Assembly: GCF_024181725.1 (NCBI RefSeq)
Contig: NZ_CP028908.1
Coordinates: 806,001-870,000, forward strand
Length of the DNA: 64,000 nucleotides
Direction of reading: 5' to 3'
Origin: Bradyrhizobium sp. WD16
GTDB taxonomy: Bacteria > Pseudomonadota > Alphaproteobacteria > Rhizobiales > Xanthobacteraceae
Position 1 is the first letter of the stretch, and every line of letters starts with the position of its first letter. The translations under genes were made by a program, and so were the position numbers. Under the pieces are notes generated by a model. That model saw nothing but the letters and a program-made list of their open reading frames with translations. It had not been told where the DNA came from and did not search any database. Of this stretch, positions 8,156 to 17,241 are shown in pieces.

Positions 8156-8704
8156 ATGAGCATCGACATCGGCGAACGGCTTCGTTACCTGCGCGGCCGC
8201 CACAAGCTGTCGCAGCGCGAGCTCGCCAAGCGGGCCGGCGTCACCAATTCGACGATCTCGCTGATCGAATCGAACCAGATGAACCCCTCGGTCGGCGCGC
8301 TGAAGCGCATTCTCGACGGCATCCCCATCGGCTTGTCGGAATTCTTCGCCATCGAGCCGGAACGGCCGCACCAGGCCTTCTTCCGCGCCGACGAACTGAT
8401 CGAGATCGGCAAGGGCCGGATCTCGTTTCGCCAGCTCGGCGAAAGCATGTCCGGGCGCAAGCTGCAGATCCTCAAGGAGCACTACCAGCCGGGCGCCGAT
8501 ACCGGGCGCGTGCTGCTGGTCCATGAGGGCGAGGAAGGCGGCATCGTGATTTCCGGACGGATCGAGGTGACCGTGGGCGACGAGCGGCGGATCCTCGGGC
8601 CGGGCGATGCGTATTACTTCGAAAGCCGCCGCCCCCACCGCTTTCGTTGCGTCGGGCCGGCGGCCTGCGAAGTAGTCAGCGCCTGCACCCCGCCGACATT
8701 CTGA
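8156..8704 (+). CDS. XRE-family regulator with cupin sensor domain
   Basis: The 182-residue protein has an N-terminal helix-turn-helix (LRYLRGRHKLSQRELAKRAG, then VTNSTISLIESNQMNPSVG) and a C-terminal cupin (residues ~105-175, VLLVHEGEEGGIVISGRIEV, GPGDAYYFESRRPHRF). This PuuR-like architecture regulates polyamine and amino acid catabolic genes in response to a small ligand. It is divergent from the omega-aminotransferase, which is its likely target. The leader between them is AT-richer than the surroundings and contains two palindromes. Confidence 0.85.
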   Translation: MSIDIGERLRYLRGRHKLSQRELAKRAGVTNSTISLIESNQMNPSVGALKRILDGIPIGLSEFFAIEPERPHQAFFRADELIEIGKGRISFRQLGESMSGRKLQILKEHYQPGADTGRVLLVHEGEEGGIVISGRIEVTVGDERRILGPGDAYYFESRRPHRFRCVGPAACEVVSACTPPTF

Positions 8705-8762
8705 CACGAGCCGGATTGATCTGACCCGGTTCGGCCCCGGCCGCCGTGCCGGCGCCGGATTC

Positions 8763-8798
8763 TGTCCGATGTCCGACAGTGCTGTCGCGGACCGGACA
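8763..8798. promoter_or_regulatory. Two tandem NifA upstream activator sequences
   Basis: TGT-N10-ACA occurs at 8763-8778 and again at 8783-8798, exactly 20 bp apart, so both lie on the same face of the helix. They end about 40 bp upstream of the modA -24 element. Confidence 0.75.
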
Positions 8799-8837
8799 GC
8801 CGGCCGGGTCGCAGGGCCAAAACAGCGCACATCGAGC

Positions 8838-8854
8838 CGGCACGCGCCTTGCTC
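8838..8854 (+). promoter_or_regulatory. Sigma-54 -24/-12 promoter of modABC
   Basis: cGGCACgcgccTTGCTC has GG (8839-8840) and GC (8851-8852) separated by exactly 10 bp. With the two UASs upstream this is a convincing NifA/RpoN promoter. Confidence 0.75.
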
Positions 8855-8928
8855 ATTTGGTGCAACGCACCAACGCGGCCTTCCGGCCGCGACACCCGGT
8901 GCATGCTGCAAAAACTGAAAGGCTCGAC

Positions 8929-9705
8929 ATGACCAGCCGCCGCCAGATCGTCGCCGTCATCATCAGCGCGCTTGCCGCCACCTTTGCCACCACCTTCCCC
9001 ATGAGCGGCGCCGGCGCGGCGCAGATCAACGTCGCGGTCGCCGCCAATTTCACCGAGCCGGCCAAGGAGATCGCGGCGCTGTTCAAGCAGAAGACCGGCC
9101 ACGATGCAGTGCTGAGCTTCGGCTCGAGCGGCCAGTTCTATTCGCAGATCACCCAGGGCGCGCCGTTTCACATCCTGCTGTCGGCCGACGATGTCCGGCC
9201 GAAGAAGCTCATCTCGGACGGCCTCGGGGCGCCGGACAGCCGCTTCACCTATGCCGTCGGCAAGCTGGTGCTGTGGAGCAAGACGCCGGGCCTCGTGAAG
9301 GACGGCGAAACGCTCAAGAGCGCGATCTTCGCCAAGGTCGCGATCTGCAATCCGGCGGCGGCACCCTACGGCCTCGCCGCGGTCGAGACGCTGAAGTCGC
9401 TCAAGCTCTATGAAGCGCTGCAGCCCAAGCTGGTGGAAGGCGCGACCATCACCCAGGCCTATCAGTTCGTCGAAACCGGCAACGCGGAAATCGGCTTCGT
9501 CGCGCTGTCGCAACTGTCGGGCAACCCGGGCGGCTCGCAATGGCTGGTGCCGCAGGATCTCTACAATCCGATCCGCCAGGATGCGGTGCTGCTCAAATCC
9601 GCCGCCGGCAACGAAGCGGCGACCGGCTTCATGGATTTCCTCAAGAGCCCAGAATCCCGCGCCATCGTCCTCAAATACGGCTATGTGCTCGACCGCCAGA
9701 GCTGA
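8929..9705 (+). CDS. modA: Molybdate ABC transporter, periplasmic binding protein
   Basis: The start at 8929 gives a signal peptide ending at SGAGAA and a mature N-terminus [21 protein letters not shown], the ModA signature. Later motifs include [25 protein letters not shown] (oxyanion site) and [13 protein letters not shown]. It binds molybdate in the periplasm and delivers it to ModBC for FeMo-cofactor synthesis. modB follows after 6 bp. The tandem UAS and -24/-12 element upstream suggest nitrogen-fixation-specific expression rather than, or in addition to, ModE control; no ModE gene is in the window. Confidence 0.92.
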   Translation: MTSRRQIVAVIISALAATFATTFPMSGAGAAQINVAVAANFTEPAKEIAALFKQKTGHDAVLSFGSSGQFYSQITQGAPFHILLSADDVRPKKLISDGLGAPDSRFTYAVGKLVLWSKTPGLVKDGETLKSAIFAKVAICNPAAAPYGLAAVETLKSLKLYEALQPKLVEGATITQAYQFVETGNAEIGFVALSQLSGNPGGSQWLVPQDLYNPIRQDAVLLKSAAGNEAATGFMDFLKSPESRAIVLKYGYVLDRQS

Positions 9706-9711
9706 TCGGGA

Positions 9712-10398
9712 ATGGGCGGGCTGCCATTCGCCATCGGCCAATCTGTCCTCCTCACCATCGAACTCGCCGCGCTGACGACGCTGATCCTGCTCCTGCTCGG
9801 CACCCCGCTCGCCTGGTGGCTGGCGCGGTCGAAGGCCTGGTGGAAGGAAGCGGTGGCCAGCATCGTGGCATTGCCGCTGGTACTGCCGCCCACCGTGCTC
9901 GGCTTCTATCTGCTGGTGCTGCTGGGGCCGCAGGGACCCGGCGGCCTGGTGGCGCAACTCTGGGGCGGCCGCACCCTCGCCTTCACCTTCGCCGGCCTGG
10001 TGTTCGGCTCGGTGCTTTATTCGATGCCCTTCGTGGTGCAGCCGATCCGCAACGCCTTCGCCGCCATGGGAGATCGCCCGCTGGAAGCGGCGGCGACCCT
10101 GCGCGCCTCGCCCTGGCGCGCCTTCTGGACCGTTGCCGTGCCGCTGGCCCGTCCCGGCTTCCTCAGCGGCGCCGTCCTCGGCTTCGCCCACACCATCGGG
10201 GAGTTCGGCCTCGTGCTGATGATCGGCGGCAACATCCCCGGCAGCACCAGGGTGCTGTCGGTCGCGGTGTTCGATTATGTCGAAACCTCGCAATGGCGCG
10301 AGGCCAATATCATCGCCGGCGGCATGGTGATCTTCGCCTTCACGGTGATCCTCGGCATGACCCTGATCGAGAAGCGGGCGTCGTGGCGGCACAGCTGA
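9712..10398 (+). CDS. modB: Molybdate ABC transporter permease
   Basis: The 228-residue membrane protein has about five helices and the binding-protein-dependent permease EAA loop ([20 protein letters not shown] then [23 protein letters not shown]). This is the normal ModB length and pattern. It lies 6 bp after modA, and its end overlaps the likely GTG start of modC by 16 bp, so the three genes are translationally linked. Confidence 0.92.
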   Translation: MGGLPFAIGQSVLLTIELAALTTLILLLLGTPLAWWLARSKAWWKEAVASIVALPLVLPPTVLGFYLLVLLGPQGPGGLVAQLWGGRTLAFTFAGLVFGSVLYSMPFVVQPIRNAFAAMGDRPLEAAATLRASPWRAFWTVAVPLARPGFLSGAVLGFAHTIGEFGLVLMIGGNIPGSTRVLSVAVFDYVETSQWREANIIAGGMVIFAFTVILGMTLIEKRASWRHS

Positions 10399-11510
10399 CG
10401 CAAACCGAGATGACGCAAGCCGGCCCGACCCAGGCCGATGCCGGGCGAATCCGGGCGCGCTTCCACGGCCGGCTTGGCGGCTTTGCGCTCGACGCCGAGC
10501 TTGACCTGCCGGCGATAGGGGTGAGCGCGATCTTCGGCCCGTCGGGCTGCGGCAAGACGACGGTGGCACGCTGCATCGCCGGCCTGCACCACCTGCCGGA
10601 CGGCCGCTGCATCGTCGATGGCGAGGTCTGGCAGGACGGCGCCCGGTTCCGCCGCACGCATCAGCGGCCGATCGGCTATGTCTTCCAGGAAGCCAGCCTG
10701 TTCGCCCATCTCTGCGTCCGCCGCAACCTGCTCTACGGCGCGCCGCGCGATCCATCCTCGCAGCGCGTCAGCTATGCCGAGGTGGTTTCGCTGCTCGGCC
10801 TGTCGCCTCTGCTCGAGCGGATGCCGCAGCATCTGTCGGGCGGTGAGCGCCAGCGCGTCGCCATCGGCCGGGCGCTGCTGTCGCAGCCGAGATTGCTGCT
10901 GATGGACGAGCCGTTGTCGGCGCTCGATCACGACAGCCGGGGCGAGATCCTGCCGTTTCTCGAACGACTGCACCGCCTGCTCGCCCTGCCCGTCATCTAT
11001 ATCAGCCACGACATCACCGAGATCGAACGGCTGGCCGATCATCTCGTCCTGATGCGGGACGGGCGCGTCATCGCCGCGGGCCCACTGGCTGCGCTGCAGA
11101 GCGATCCGACGCTGCCGCTGGCGACCGCCCGGGAGGCGGCGGTCAGCCTCGACGGCGTCATCGCCGGCCACAACGCCGACGATGAACTGCTGACCCTGCA
11201 GATCGGAACCATCCAACTGCAGGTGCCGGCGCCCGCCGCCCCGATCGGGCAGCCGCAGCGGCTGCAGATCACCGCGCGCGACGTCAGCATCGCCCTCGTG
11301 CCGCCCCAGCAGGCATCGATCCTCAACGTGCTGCCGGCACGAATCGTCGCCGCAGCGCCGGCCGGCTGCGGCGAAATCGTCGCCGTGCTGGCGCTGGATG
11401 GGTCTGACATCCAGCTTCTGGCACGGATTACCCGGCGCTCCTGGAACCAGCTCGGGCTGCGCACCGGACGACCGGTCTATGCCCAGGTCAAGGGCGTGTC
11501 GCTGGTCTGA
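10383..11510 (+). CDS. modC: Molybdate ABC transporter ATPase with TOBE domain
   Basis: Walker A ([10 protein letters not shown]), the ABC signature [16 protein letters not shown], Walker B ([12 protein letters not shown]) and a switch His (YISHDITE) are all present. A C-terminal Mop/TOBE region follows (residues ~290-370). Starting at GTG 10383 gives 375 aa with GAGAAG upstream. An ATG nine codons later (10410) has no clear ribosome site but remains possible. It powers molybdate import through ModB. Confidence 0.9.
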   Translation: MAAQLTQTEMTQAGPTQADAGRIRARFHGRLGGFALDAELDLPAIGVSAIFGPSGCGKTTVARCIAGLHHLPDGRCIVDGEVWQDGARFRRTHQRPIGYVFQEASLFAHLCVRRNLLYGAPRDPSSQRVSYAEVVSLLGLSPLLERMPQHLSGGERQRVAIGRALLSQPRLLLMDEPLSALDHDSRGEILPFLERLHRLLALPVIYISHDITEIERLADHLVLMRDGRVIAAGPLAALQSDPTLPLATAREAAVSLDGVIAGHNADDELLTLQIGTIQLQVPAPAAPIGQPQRLQITARDVSIALVPPQQASILNVLPARIVAAAPAGCGEIVAVLALDGSDIQLLARITRRSWNQLGLRTGRPVYAQVKGVSLV

Positions 11511-11522
11511 CCGCGCCATTCG

Positions 11523-11538
11523 TGGCACACAGCTTGCT
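11523..11538 (+). promoter_or_regulatory. Sigma-54 -24/-12 promoter of the DUF2478 gene
   Basis: TGGCACacagcTTGCT fits the consensus perfectly (GG 11524-11525, GC 11536-11537). I found no TGT-N10-ACA in the preceding 130 bp; the sites at 8763-8798 are too far away to assign. Confidence 0.7.
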
Positions 11539-11577
11539 GGATCAATGCCGGCCGGGCGGGGGCACACGGAGTTCGAC

Positions 11578-12231
11578 ATGACGACAGATCGCATGGCGTC
11601 GGATTTCACCAACATCGATCCGAACCGCTTCGCCGCGGTGGTCTATCGGCCGCAAGACGATGTCGACACCCTGCTCACCGAATTCGCGCTCGATCTGAAG
11701 CGGCGCGGGCTTCGTCTCGGCGGCATCGTCCAGGTCAACGGCAAGGATCCGGATGGCCACAAGGCCGATATGCAGGTGCTTGATCTCGCCGGCGCTCAGC
11801 GGATCTCGTTGTGGCAGCCGCTGGGCAGCGGCGCCGCCTCCTGCAAGCTCGATCCGGCGGGCCTCGCCGAGGCCGCCGTGGCGGTGAGCCGGGCGATCGG
11901 TCAGGATCTCGATCTCGTCGTGATCAACAAGTTTTCCAAGCAGGAGGCCGCCGGCAAGGGGCTGCGCAGCGAATTCGCCGAAGCCATCCTGTCGGGCGTG
12001 CCGGTGCTGACTGCTGTGCCGGAGGGAAGCCTCAAGGCCTGGATCGACTTTACCGGCGACCGCGGCACCACCCTGTTCTGCGCCCGCGAGGTCATCGAGG
12101 GCTGGTGGCGCGAGCTTTCGCGGCGTCTCGCCAATGCGGCCGCGATGGAAGACGCCGTCATAAAAGACGCCGCTATCAAAGAAGCCGCCATGGCCGCATC
12201 ATCTGCAACCATGGCGCCTGTCGTTACCTGA
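11578..12231 (+). CDS. DUF2478 protein, molybdate-linked
   Basis: The 217-residue product begins after a -24/-12 element. FAAVVYRPQDDVDTLLTEFA, GLRLGGIVQVNGKD and DLDLVVINKFSKQEAAGKG resemble a P-loop NTPase-like fold with a degenerate Walker A. It matches the DUF2478 family, which recurs beside modABC in phototrophic and diazotrophic Alphaproteobacteria. Its position between modC and mop suggests a role in molybdenum handling for nitrogenase, but the function is unknown. The C-terminus is Ala-rich with a short AIKEAAMAA repeat. Confidence 0.75.
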   Translation: MTTDRMASDFTNIDPNRFAAVVYRPQDDVDTLLTEFALDLKRRGLRLGGIVQVNGKDPDGHKADMQVLDLAGAQRISLWQPLGSGAASCKLDPAGLAEAAVAVSRAIGQDLDLVVINKFSKQEAAGKGLRSEFAEAILSGVPVLTAVPEGSLKAWIDFTGDRGTTLFCAREVIEGWWRELSRRLANAAAMEDAVIKDAAIKEAAMAASSATMAPVVT

Positions 12232-12245
12232 AGCGGAAGACCGCG

Positions 12246-12452
12246 TTATTTGCCGATCATCACGTCGGACGACTTGATGACCGCTGACACGGTATCGCCG
12301 ACCTTGAGCTGCAATTCGTCGACAGCCTCGTTGGTGATGGCGGAGAAGACCGTCAGGCCCGGGGCCAGCTCGACCTTGATGTGGGCGGTGGTCGCCCCCT
12401 TGGTCACAGCCACGACCTTACCCGGCAAGACGTTGCGCGCACTCAGCTTCAT
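12246..12452 (-). CDS. mop: Molbindin (Mop) molybdate-binding protein
   Basis: The 68-residue single TOBE/Mop domain protein begins MKLSARNVLPGKVVAVTKGATTAHIKVEL, the Mop consensus. Such molbindins form hexamers that store molybdate in the cytoplasm. It is convergent with the DUF2478 gene (14-bp gap), and so sits in the modABC neighbourhood on the opposite strand. No convincing -24/-12 element was seen upstream. Confidence 0.9.
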   Translation of the reverse strand: MKLSARNVLPGKVVAVTKGATTAHIKVELAPGLTVFSAITNEAVDELQLKVGDTVSAVIKSSDVMIGK

Positions 12453-12585
12453 TTTGGAGATTCCATTTTATTAACCCGACCGGCGGAACCTAGTCGATAC
12501 CGGCCCGCGAATCCACAAGCAGCAACGCCCGCCATGGTTGCAATTGACGAGATAACTTGAAGTGTCGGCTTTGCGACAACACCGC

Positions 12586-12660
12586 GTCGGATGCTCCGCC
12601 CGCTACTATCGCCATGGCGTACTTGTTCACCTGCTTGAAGCGGGCGATGACGGCAGGGGG
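12586..12660 (+). repeat. Dispersed ~75-bp repeat, copy A
   Basis: Ends in ctgcttgaagcgggcgatga; shares the pattern 'CGCCCGCT...TACT...GCTT(G/C)AAGCGG-CGA-GACGGCAG' with copies B and C. Confidence 0.5.
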
Positions 12661-12746
12661 CGTAGCGAGCGCCCCCGACCCACTCACCGTCGCCCTCAGC
12701 GAAGGCGGAGGGCCCAGTACTCCGTGTCATCGCAATCGGGCACCGC

Positions 12747-12824
12747 AGCGAACGCTCTGCCCTTTACCACCGCCACTGCCTACTGGTCCGCCCGCTTCAA
12801 GCGGACGACGACGGCAGAGGGCGT
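12747..12824 (+). repeat. Dispersed ~75-bp repeat, copy B
   Basis: If translated it reads ANALPFTTATAYWSARFKRT, which parallels ADALPFTAVPADWLAGLKRA from copy C on the other strand at ~23.4 kb. Confidence 0.5.
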
Positions 12825-12863
12825 GTCGGCGCCTGCGACAGCTCTGCCCCCCGATGCCCCCGT

Positions 12864-13160
12864 TCAGCCGAACTTGAACAGCACGCCGTAGCCGCCGCGG
12901 GGATAGCTCCATTCGATGTCGCCGGTCGGCTCGCCGATGACGCGGCAGGTGCCGCATTCCAGGCAGCCATCCACAGTGACCTCGACCTGGCCGCTGTCGT
13001 TAAGCTCGTAACAGCGGCCGGGGCAGGCCTTGAGCAGGGTGCGCAACGCCGGTGTCGGCGTGGTGTGCGGGCGAACCTTGATATGCGGCCGGCCGCTATC
13101 AACCAGATAACGATTGTAGAACAGCTTGTCCTCGACCCGCACAGCGACTTCGGCAGTCAT
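12864..13160 (-). CDS. fixX: FixX ferredoxin-like protein
   Basis: The 98-residue product has the FixX pattern: [21 protein letters not shown], then [10 protein letters not shown] and [20 protein letters not shown]. These Cys motifs bind [4Fe-4S] clusters. FixX works with FixABC, which bifurcates electrons from NADH to quinone and to a low-potential ferredoxin or flavodoxin that reduces nitrogenase. The internal ATG at 13160 is chosen over an upstream in-frame start because the family begins close to it. Last gene of fixABCX. Confidence 0.92.
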   Translation of the reverse strand: MTAEVAVRVEDKLFYNRYLVDSGRPHIKVRPHTTPTPALRTLLKACPGRCYELNDSGQVEVTVDGCLECGTCRVIGEPTGDIEWSYPRGGYGVLFKFG

Positions 13161-13185
13161 GATCGCTCTCCTTGCTGGATGGTTG

Positions 13186-14493
13186 CTAGCGCCACGCCCT
13201 GGCGAGACGGAACGCGTCACCGAACAGGCCGGTCCAGGATCGCGCCGAGACAAACGAGCGCAGCGTCGTCTTCTCCTTCTCGATCTTGGGCGTGCCGTCG
13301 ACCCGGACGAAGCTCGCCATCGCCTTCGAGACGAGCTGCGGATAGGTCAGGAAATAGCTCTGCGACTGGTTGTGCAGCAGCGCCGGCATGTCCTTGTACT
13401 TCTTCAGATCCTTGATGACGAAACTGTCGTCGAGCATCTTCTTGTAGAGCGCGAGATTGCCCTTGGTCATCGGCTCGCGCCGCGACTTGACCTGGAAGAT
13501 CGCCTCGGCGGCGATGCGACCCGACGTCATGGCGAGGTTCGAGCCCTCGCGATGGATCGCGTTGTTGAGCTGCGCGGCGTCGCCAACCACCACCCAGCCG
13601 TCGCCATAGAGCTGCGGGATCGCCTTGTAGCCGCCCTCGGGAATAAGGTGGGCGGCATATTCCTTCACCTCCGAGCCATCGATCATCGGCGCCACCGACG
13701 GATGCTGCTTGAAACGCTCGAGCAGGCCGTAAGGCGTCTCGCCGGTCTTCTCGAAATCCGAGACCAGGCAGCCGATGCCGAGCGAGATGCATTCCTTGTT
13801 GGCATAGATGAAGCCGAGGCCGGTCATGCCGCGCGAGATGGTGCCGGCGGCCTCGATCACGACGCCTTCGTCGCCCTTGAGGTTGAACCGTGATTCGATG
13901 GTTTCGCGCGGCAGGAAGTGCATCTCCTTGACCGCAAGCGCCACATTGTTCGCCTTGGGGATCTCGCGCAGCCCGGCGCGGGTGCCGAGCAGGCCGTTGA
14001 CGCCCTCCGCCAGCACCACGACATCGGCATGGACCTCGCCGTCATAGCGGTCGGTCCGCACCCCGATCACCTTGCCATAGGCGTCGGTGGCGAGTTCGGT
14101 GACTGTGGTTTCGCACAACACCGTAGCGCCGGCTTCGCGGACCTTGGACGAGAACCACTTGTCGAACTGGGCGCGGATGATGGTGTAGCGGTTCGGCTTC
14201 TCTTCGTTGAAATCGTCCGAACGGTAGTGCAGCCCGACATGGGCGCGGTCGTCCATCATCCAGAAGCGCTGCTCGACCAGATGACGCTCCAGCGGCGCGT
14301 CCTCGCGGAAATCCGGCACCAGCTTCTCCAGCATATCGGCGTAGAGAATCGCACCCTGGACGTTCTTCGAGCCGGCATATTCGCCACGCTCGAGCTGCAG
14401 CACCTTGAGGCCGCGCTTGGCCAGCGTCAGCGCCGCGGCATTGCCCGCCATCCCGGCACCGACGACGATGGCATCGAATTTTTCCTCGATCAT
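13186..14493 (-). CDS. fixC: FixC flavoprotein (ETF-quinone oxidoreductase-like)
   Basis: The 435-residue FAD protein starts [28 protein letters not shown], a Rossmann dinucleotide fold. It has FixC-specific stretches such as [19 protein letters not shown] and [24 protein letters not shown]. It receives electrons from FixAB and reduces quinone in the membrane-associated complex, driving low-potential electron output to nitrogenase. fixX lies 25 bp downstream; the gap to fixB is 103 bp and contains a short inverted repeat. Confidence 0.93.
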   Translation of the reverse strand: MIEEKFDAIVVGAGMAGNAAALTLAKRGLKVLQLERGEYAGSKNVQGAILYADMLEKLVPDFREDAPLERHLVEQRFWMMDDRAHVGLHYRSDDFNEEKPNRYTIIRAQFDKWFSSKVREAGATVLCETTVTELATDAYGKVIGVRTDRYDGEVHADVVVLAEGVNGLLGTRAGLREIPKANNVALAVKEMHFLPRETIESRFNLKGDEGVVIEAAGTISRGMTGLGFIYANKECISLGIGCLVSDFEKTGETPYGLLERFKQHPSVAPMIDGSEVKEYAAHLIPEGGYKAIPQLYGDGWVVVGDAAQLNNAIHREGSNLAMTSGRIAAEAIFQVKSRREPMTKGNLALYKKMLDDSFVIKDLKKYKDMPALLHNQSQSYFLTYPQLVSKAMASFVRVDGTPKIEKEKTTLRSFVSARSWTGLFGDAFRLARAWR

Positions 14494-14519
14494 GGCTTGC
14501 CTCGCTAACGTCTCGACAC

Positions 14520-14562
14520 CTGAAGTTCGCCTAAACCGTCAGCGTCCCCCGAGCGAACTTCA
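14520..14562. repeat. Inverted repeat in the fixB-fixC gap
   Basis: CTGAAGTTCGC (14520-14530) pairs with GCGAACTTCAG (14552-14562). Sequence and spacing resemble the GAAGTTCG palindromes at 7.9 and 40.6 kb. It may tune fixC versus fixB expression. Confidence 0.5.
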
Positions 14563-14596
14563 GATTCGAAAGGGACACCCGCAATTTGAAATTCCG

Positions 14597-15718
14597 CTAA
14601 CTCGCGATGCGATCGCGCGAATGCGGCGACAGGCGCGCGCGGAAGGCTTCCGTCAACGCCGGCAGCAGGCGGATCGCATCGGTCACGATACCGACATGGG
14701 CGAACTCGAAGATCGGCGCGTTCTTGTCGGTATTGATCGCGACGATGAGATCGGCGCCTTCGACGCCGACCCGATGCTGGATCGCGCCGGAGATGCCGGC
14801 GGCGATGTAGAGCTTGGGACGGATGGTCTTGCCGGTCTGGCCGATCTGGCGGTCGGAGGTGACCCAGCCCTTCTGCACCAGGGGACGCGAGCAGCCGAAT
14901 TCGGCGCCGAGCACCGAGGCGAGCTGGCGGACCAGCTGGAAGTTTTCAGGAGAGCCGAGACCGAGGCCGCCGGCGACGACGACGTCGGCATAGGCGAGAT
15001 TGGACTTGGCGGAGTCGCGGTCCGGCAGGAAGGACAGCACCTTGGTGACGATGTCGTCCTCGATCAGGCCGAGCGGATGATTGATGATGCGTCCCGCGGG
15101 CCGCGCCTCGCGATCGGGCATGGCCATGACGCGGGGCCGCACCGTGGCCATCTGCGGCCGGTAATTCAGGGTGTAGATGGTGCAGAGCAGGGAGCCGCCG
15201 AAGGTCGGCCGGGTCGCGGCCAGCGAACCGTCGGCATCGACGTCGAGTTCGGTGCAGTCGGCGGTCAACCCGGTCAGCAGGGTCGTCGCCACCGAGCCGG
15301 CAAGATCGCGACCGAGTGTCGTCGCACCCAGCAGCAGGATCTCGGGCTTGTAGGTATTGACGACATCGGTCAGCGCCTTGGTATAGGCCTCGTTGCGGTA
15401 ATGGGTCAGGAGATCGTCGGCGACGACATAGGCGAGATCGGCGCCATAGCAGAAGGCTTCGGCGGCGGCCTGCTCGGTCGCGGCGCCGGTCGGGCCGATC
15501 ACCACCGCGGCGAGATCGACCTTCAGCTTGTCGGCGAGCTTGCGGCCGGCGCCCATCAGCTCCCACGACACCGGATGGACGTGGCCGCGCTCCTGCTCGA
15601 CGAAGACCCAGACGTGCTTGTAGCCCTTGAAGTGCTCCGGCAATTCCTTCTTGGTGGCGGCGCGGCTGTTGGCGGCGGCGGGCGCTTTGGTCGGTTCACT
15701 CTTGTTCGGTTCACTCAT
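14597..15718 (-). CDS. fixB: FixB, electron-transfer flavoprotein alpha subunit
   Basis: The 373-residue protein has the ETF-alpha N-terminal domain ([21 protein letters not shown]). The C-terminal FAD domain shows [41 protein letters not shown] and [10 protein letters not shown]. It partners FixA in the bifurcating ETF. The extra N-terminal ~25 residues ([17 protein letters not shown]) are low-complexity, as in other nif-type FixB. The gap to fixA is 21 bp. Confidence 0.93.
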   Translation of the reverse strand: MSEPNKSEPTKAPAAANSRAATKKELPEHFKGYKHVWVFVEQERGHVHPVSWELMGAGRKLADKLKVDLAAVVIGPTGAATEQAAAEAFCYGADLAYVVADDLLTHYRNEAYTKALTDVVNTYKPEILLLGATTLGRDLAGSVATTLLTGLTADCTELDVDADGSLAATRPTFGGSLLCTIYTLNYRPQMATVRPRVMAMPDREARPAGRIINHPLGLIEDDIVTKVLSFLPDRDSAKSNLAYADVVVAGGLGLGSPENFQLVRQLASVLGAEFGCSRPLVQKGWVTSDRQIGQTGKTIRPKLYIAAGISGAIQHRVGVEGADLIVAINTDKNAPIFEFAHVGIVTDAIRLLPALTEAFRARLSPHSRDRIAS

Positions 15719-15739
15719 CGGTGTGGCCCCTCGTCGAAT

Positions 15740-16582
15740 TCAGTAGCCGCGCGCCAGCGCCGCCAGCTCGGACTCGAGCTTGGGCTGACGGCGGAACATT
15801 TCGTTGATCAGCGCGTCGGCAGGCGCATCGCCGGCCTCGACCAGCGCCGCCTTTTCGGCGCGCGGCGACGGCGCGAACACGCGCTTGACGATCGTCGGCG
15901 AGCCGCGCAGTCCGCATTTGGAGATATCCTCGACGCCGGCGACCTGGGCGCTCCAGGTGACGACCTCGGCCCTGGCGGCGCGCAGCGCATCCGCCATGGT
16001 GCCCCGCCGGATCTCGTTGGTCGCTTCCAGCATGGTGATCAGACAGGGCAGCCGCGTCTGCAGCACCTGCAGGCCGCCTTCCGAGCGGCGCTCGACCTTG
16101 ACGCTGCGGGCCGCAAGATCGAGCTCCGCGATCCGCGCGACGTAAGTGAGCTGCAACAGGCCGAGCCGCTTGGCGATGCCGGGGCCGACCTGGGCGGTGT
16201 CGCCATCGATGGTCTGCTTGCCGGTGAAGACGATGTCCGGCGCGCCGAACGTATCGCCGATCTTGCGGACGGCGGTGGCGAGGGCATAGGTCGTCGCGAG
16301 CGTATCGGCGCCGGCGAAGAAGCGGTCGGTCAGCAGCACCGCGCGATCGGCGCCGAAGGTCAGCGCCTTGCGCAGGCTGTCCGCGGCGGAGGGCGGGCCC
16401 ATGGTCAGCACCGTCACCTCGCCGCCGAACTTGTCGCGCAGCGCCAGCGCCGCCTCGAGCGCGAACAGATCGTAGGGATTGATGATGGTCGGCACACCCT
16501 GCCGCATGATCGTATTGGTGACCGGATGCACGCGGATCTGAGCCGAATCCGGAACTTGCTTGATGCAGACGACAATGTGCAT
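15740..16582 (-). CDS. fixA: FixA, electron-transfer flavoprotein beta subunit
   Basis: The 280-residue ETF-beta protein begins MHIVVCIKQVPDSAQIRVHPVTNTI. It has the nucleotide-site motifs VFTGKQTIDGDTAQVGPGIA and DLFALEAALALRDKFGGEVTVLTMG. It supplies the NADH-oxidising half of the bifurcating FixAB pair. It is the first gene of fixABCX; a sigma-54-type promoter lies about 70 bp upstream of its start. Confidence 0.93.
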   Translation of the reverse strand: MHIVVCIKQVPDSAQIRVHPVTNTIMRQGVPTIINPYDLFALEAALALRDKFGGEVTVLTMGPPSAADSLRKALTFGADRAVLLTDRFFAGADTLATTYALATAVRKIGDTFGAPDIVFTGKQTIDGDTAQVGPGIAKRLGLLQLTYVARIAELDLAARSVKVERRSEGGLQVLQTRLPCLITMLEATNEIRRGTMADALRAARAEVVTWSAQVAGVEDISKCGLRGSPTIVKRVFAPSPRAEKAALVEAGDAPADALINEMFRRQPKLESELAALARGY

Positions 16583-16649
16583 GGGCTGGCTCCGATCATC
16601 TCGTTGTCACCATCGGCGCGGGCCGGACGGCGTCCTTGGCAATGGGATT

Positions 16650-16665
16650 AGCAAGTGTCGTACCA
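16650..16665 (-). promoter_or_regulatory. Sigma-54 -24/-12 promoter of fixABCX
   Basis: Read on the minus strand it is TGGTACgacacTTGCT, GG-N10-GC exact. The best upstream activator candidate, TGT-N10-GCA at 16751-16766, has one mismatch in the second half-site. The rest of the 317-bp gap shows nothing else. Confidence 0.65.
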
Positions 16666-16899
16666 ATCGCCGGCAGCGCTCGATTTCGCCGCATCTCCAA
16701 TAGCTTATTGGAGCAGGCACAATGTTTCCGGGATCCCCGTGGAGCGACACTGTGGGTCGCGTCGCAAATCCGACAGCGGCAACATCGACGCCCATTCCAT
16801 TCGGGCGATTGCCAACGACATCAGCCGCCGGCATGGCCGGCGGCTGTGAGAGGCTGGGCAGCGCGTGCTGTCGGAGCGCAGCAAATGGCGGGTGACCGA

Positions 16900-17241
16900 C
16901 TACTTCAGCGTGGTGAGCTGAACCATCGGCTGCTGCGGCTTCGGTTTGACCGCGTCCTTGAGCACCTTGAAGACGCGCTCATCGATCGGCGAGGAAGCGA
17001 CGAAATCGGCATAGGCCTTCGCGAGCACGTCCTTGCAGCGCGCGGTGACCGCTTCCTCGGACATGGCGCTGAAATCCTCGCTGACCAGATACTGCCCCAT
17101 CCTTCGCAGGATATGCAGCCGCGCGACATTGACCACCTTGATGTCGTAGTCGACGCCAAGGAGCTGAAAGAACTCCTCGGCCGAAGCGGCCGTGTTGAGC
17201 TTCTTCAGGATCTCCGGCTGCGCCGGCGCGGATGTACTCAT
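16900..17241 (-). CDS. nifW: Nitrogenase stabilising/protective protein NifW
   Basis: The 113-residue protein has the NifW core [31 protein letters not shown], with a conserved FxxLGVxYD stretch. NifW associates with MoFe protein and is linked to assembly or protection from oxygen. Its ATG overlaps the cysE stop (ATGA), so it is coupled to cysE-nifV expression. Confidence 0.92.
   Translation of the reverse strand: MSTSAPAQPEILKKLNTAASAEEFFQLLGVDYDIKVVNVARLHILRRMGQYLVSEDFSAMSEEAVTARCKDVLAKAYADFVASSPIDERVFKVLKDAVKPKPQQPMVQLTTLK

Larger units (their letters stand above)
12453..12863. other. 411-bp non-coding gap with two copies of a dispersed repeat
   Basis: This interval between mop and fixX holds no gene I can support; the open frames in it are repeat-derived. 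It contains two diverged copies of the ~75-bp repeat described separately. A mop promoter must lie at its left side but was not recognised. Confidence 0.6.

Noticed and set aside
8614-10755. A 713-codon minus-strand frame opposite modAB
   Set aside because: It lies antisense to modA, modB and modC with intact family motifs; composition is shadow-like.
12490-12560. A sigma-54 promoter for mop
   Set aside because: GG/GC pairs are present but never with 10-bp spacing plus a TTGC half-site.
14405-16651. A 748-codon plus-strand frame opposite fixAB
   Set aside because: Antisense to fixA and fixB; no domain pattern in the translation.
16751-16766. A full NifA UAS for fixA
   Set aside because: The second half-site is GCA, not ACA; kept only as an imperfect candidate in the promoter note.
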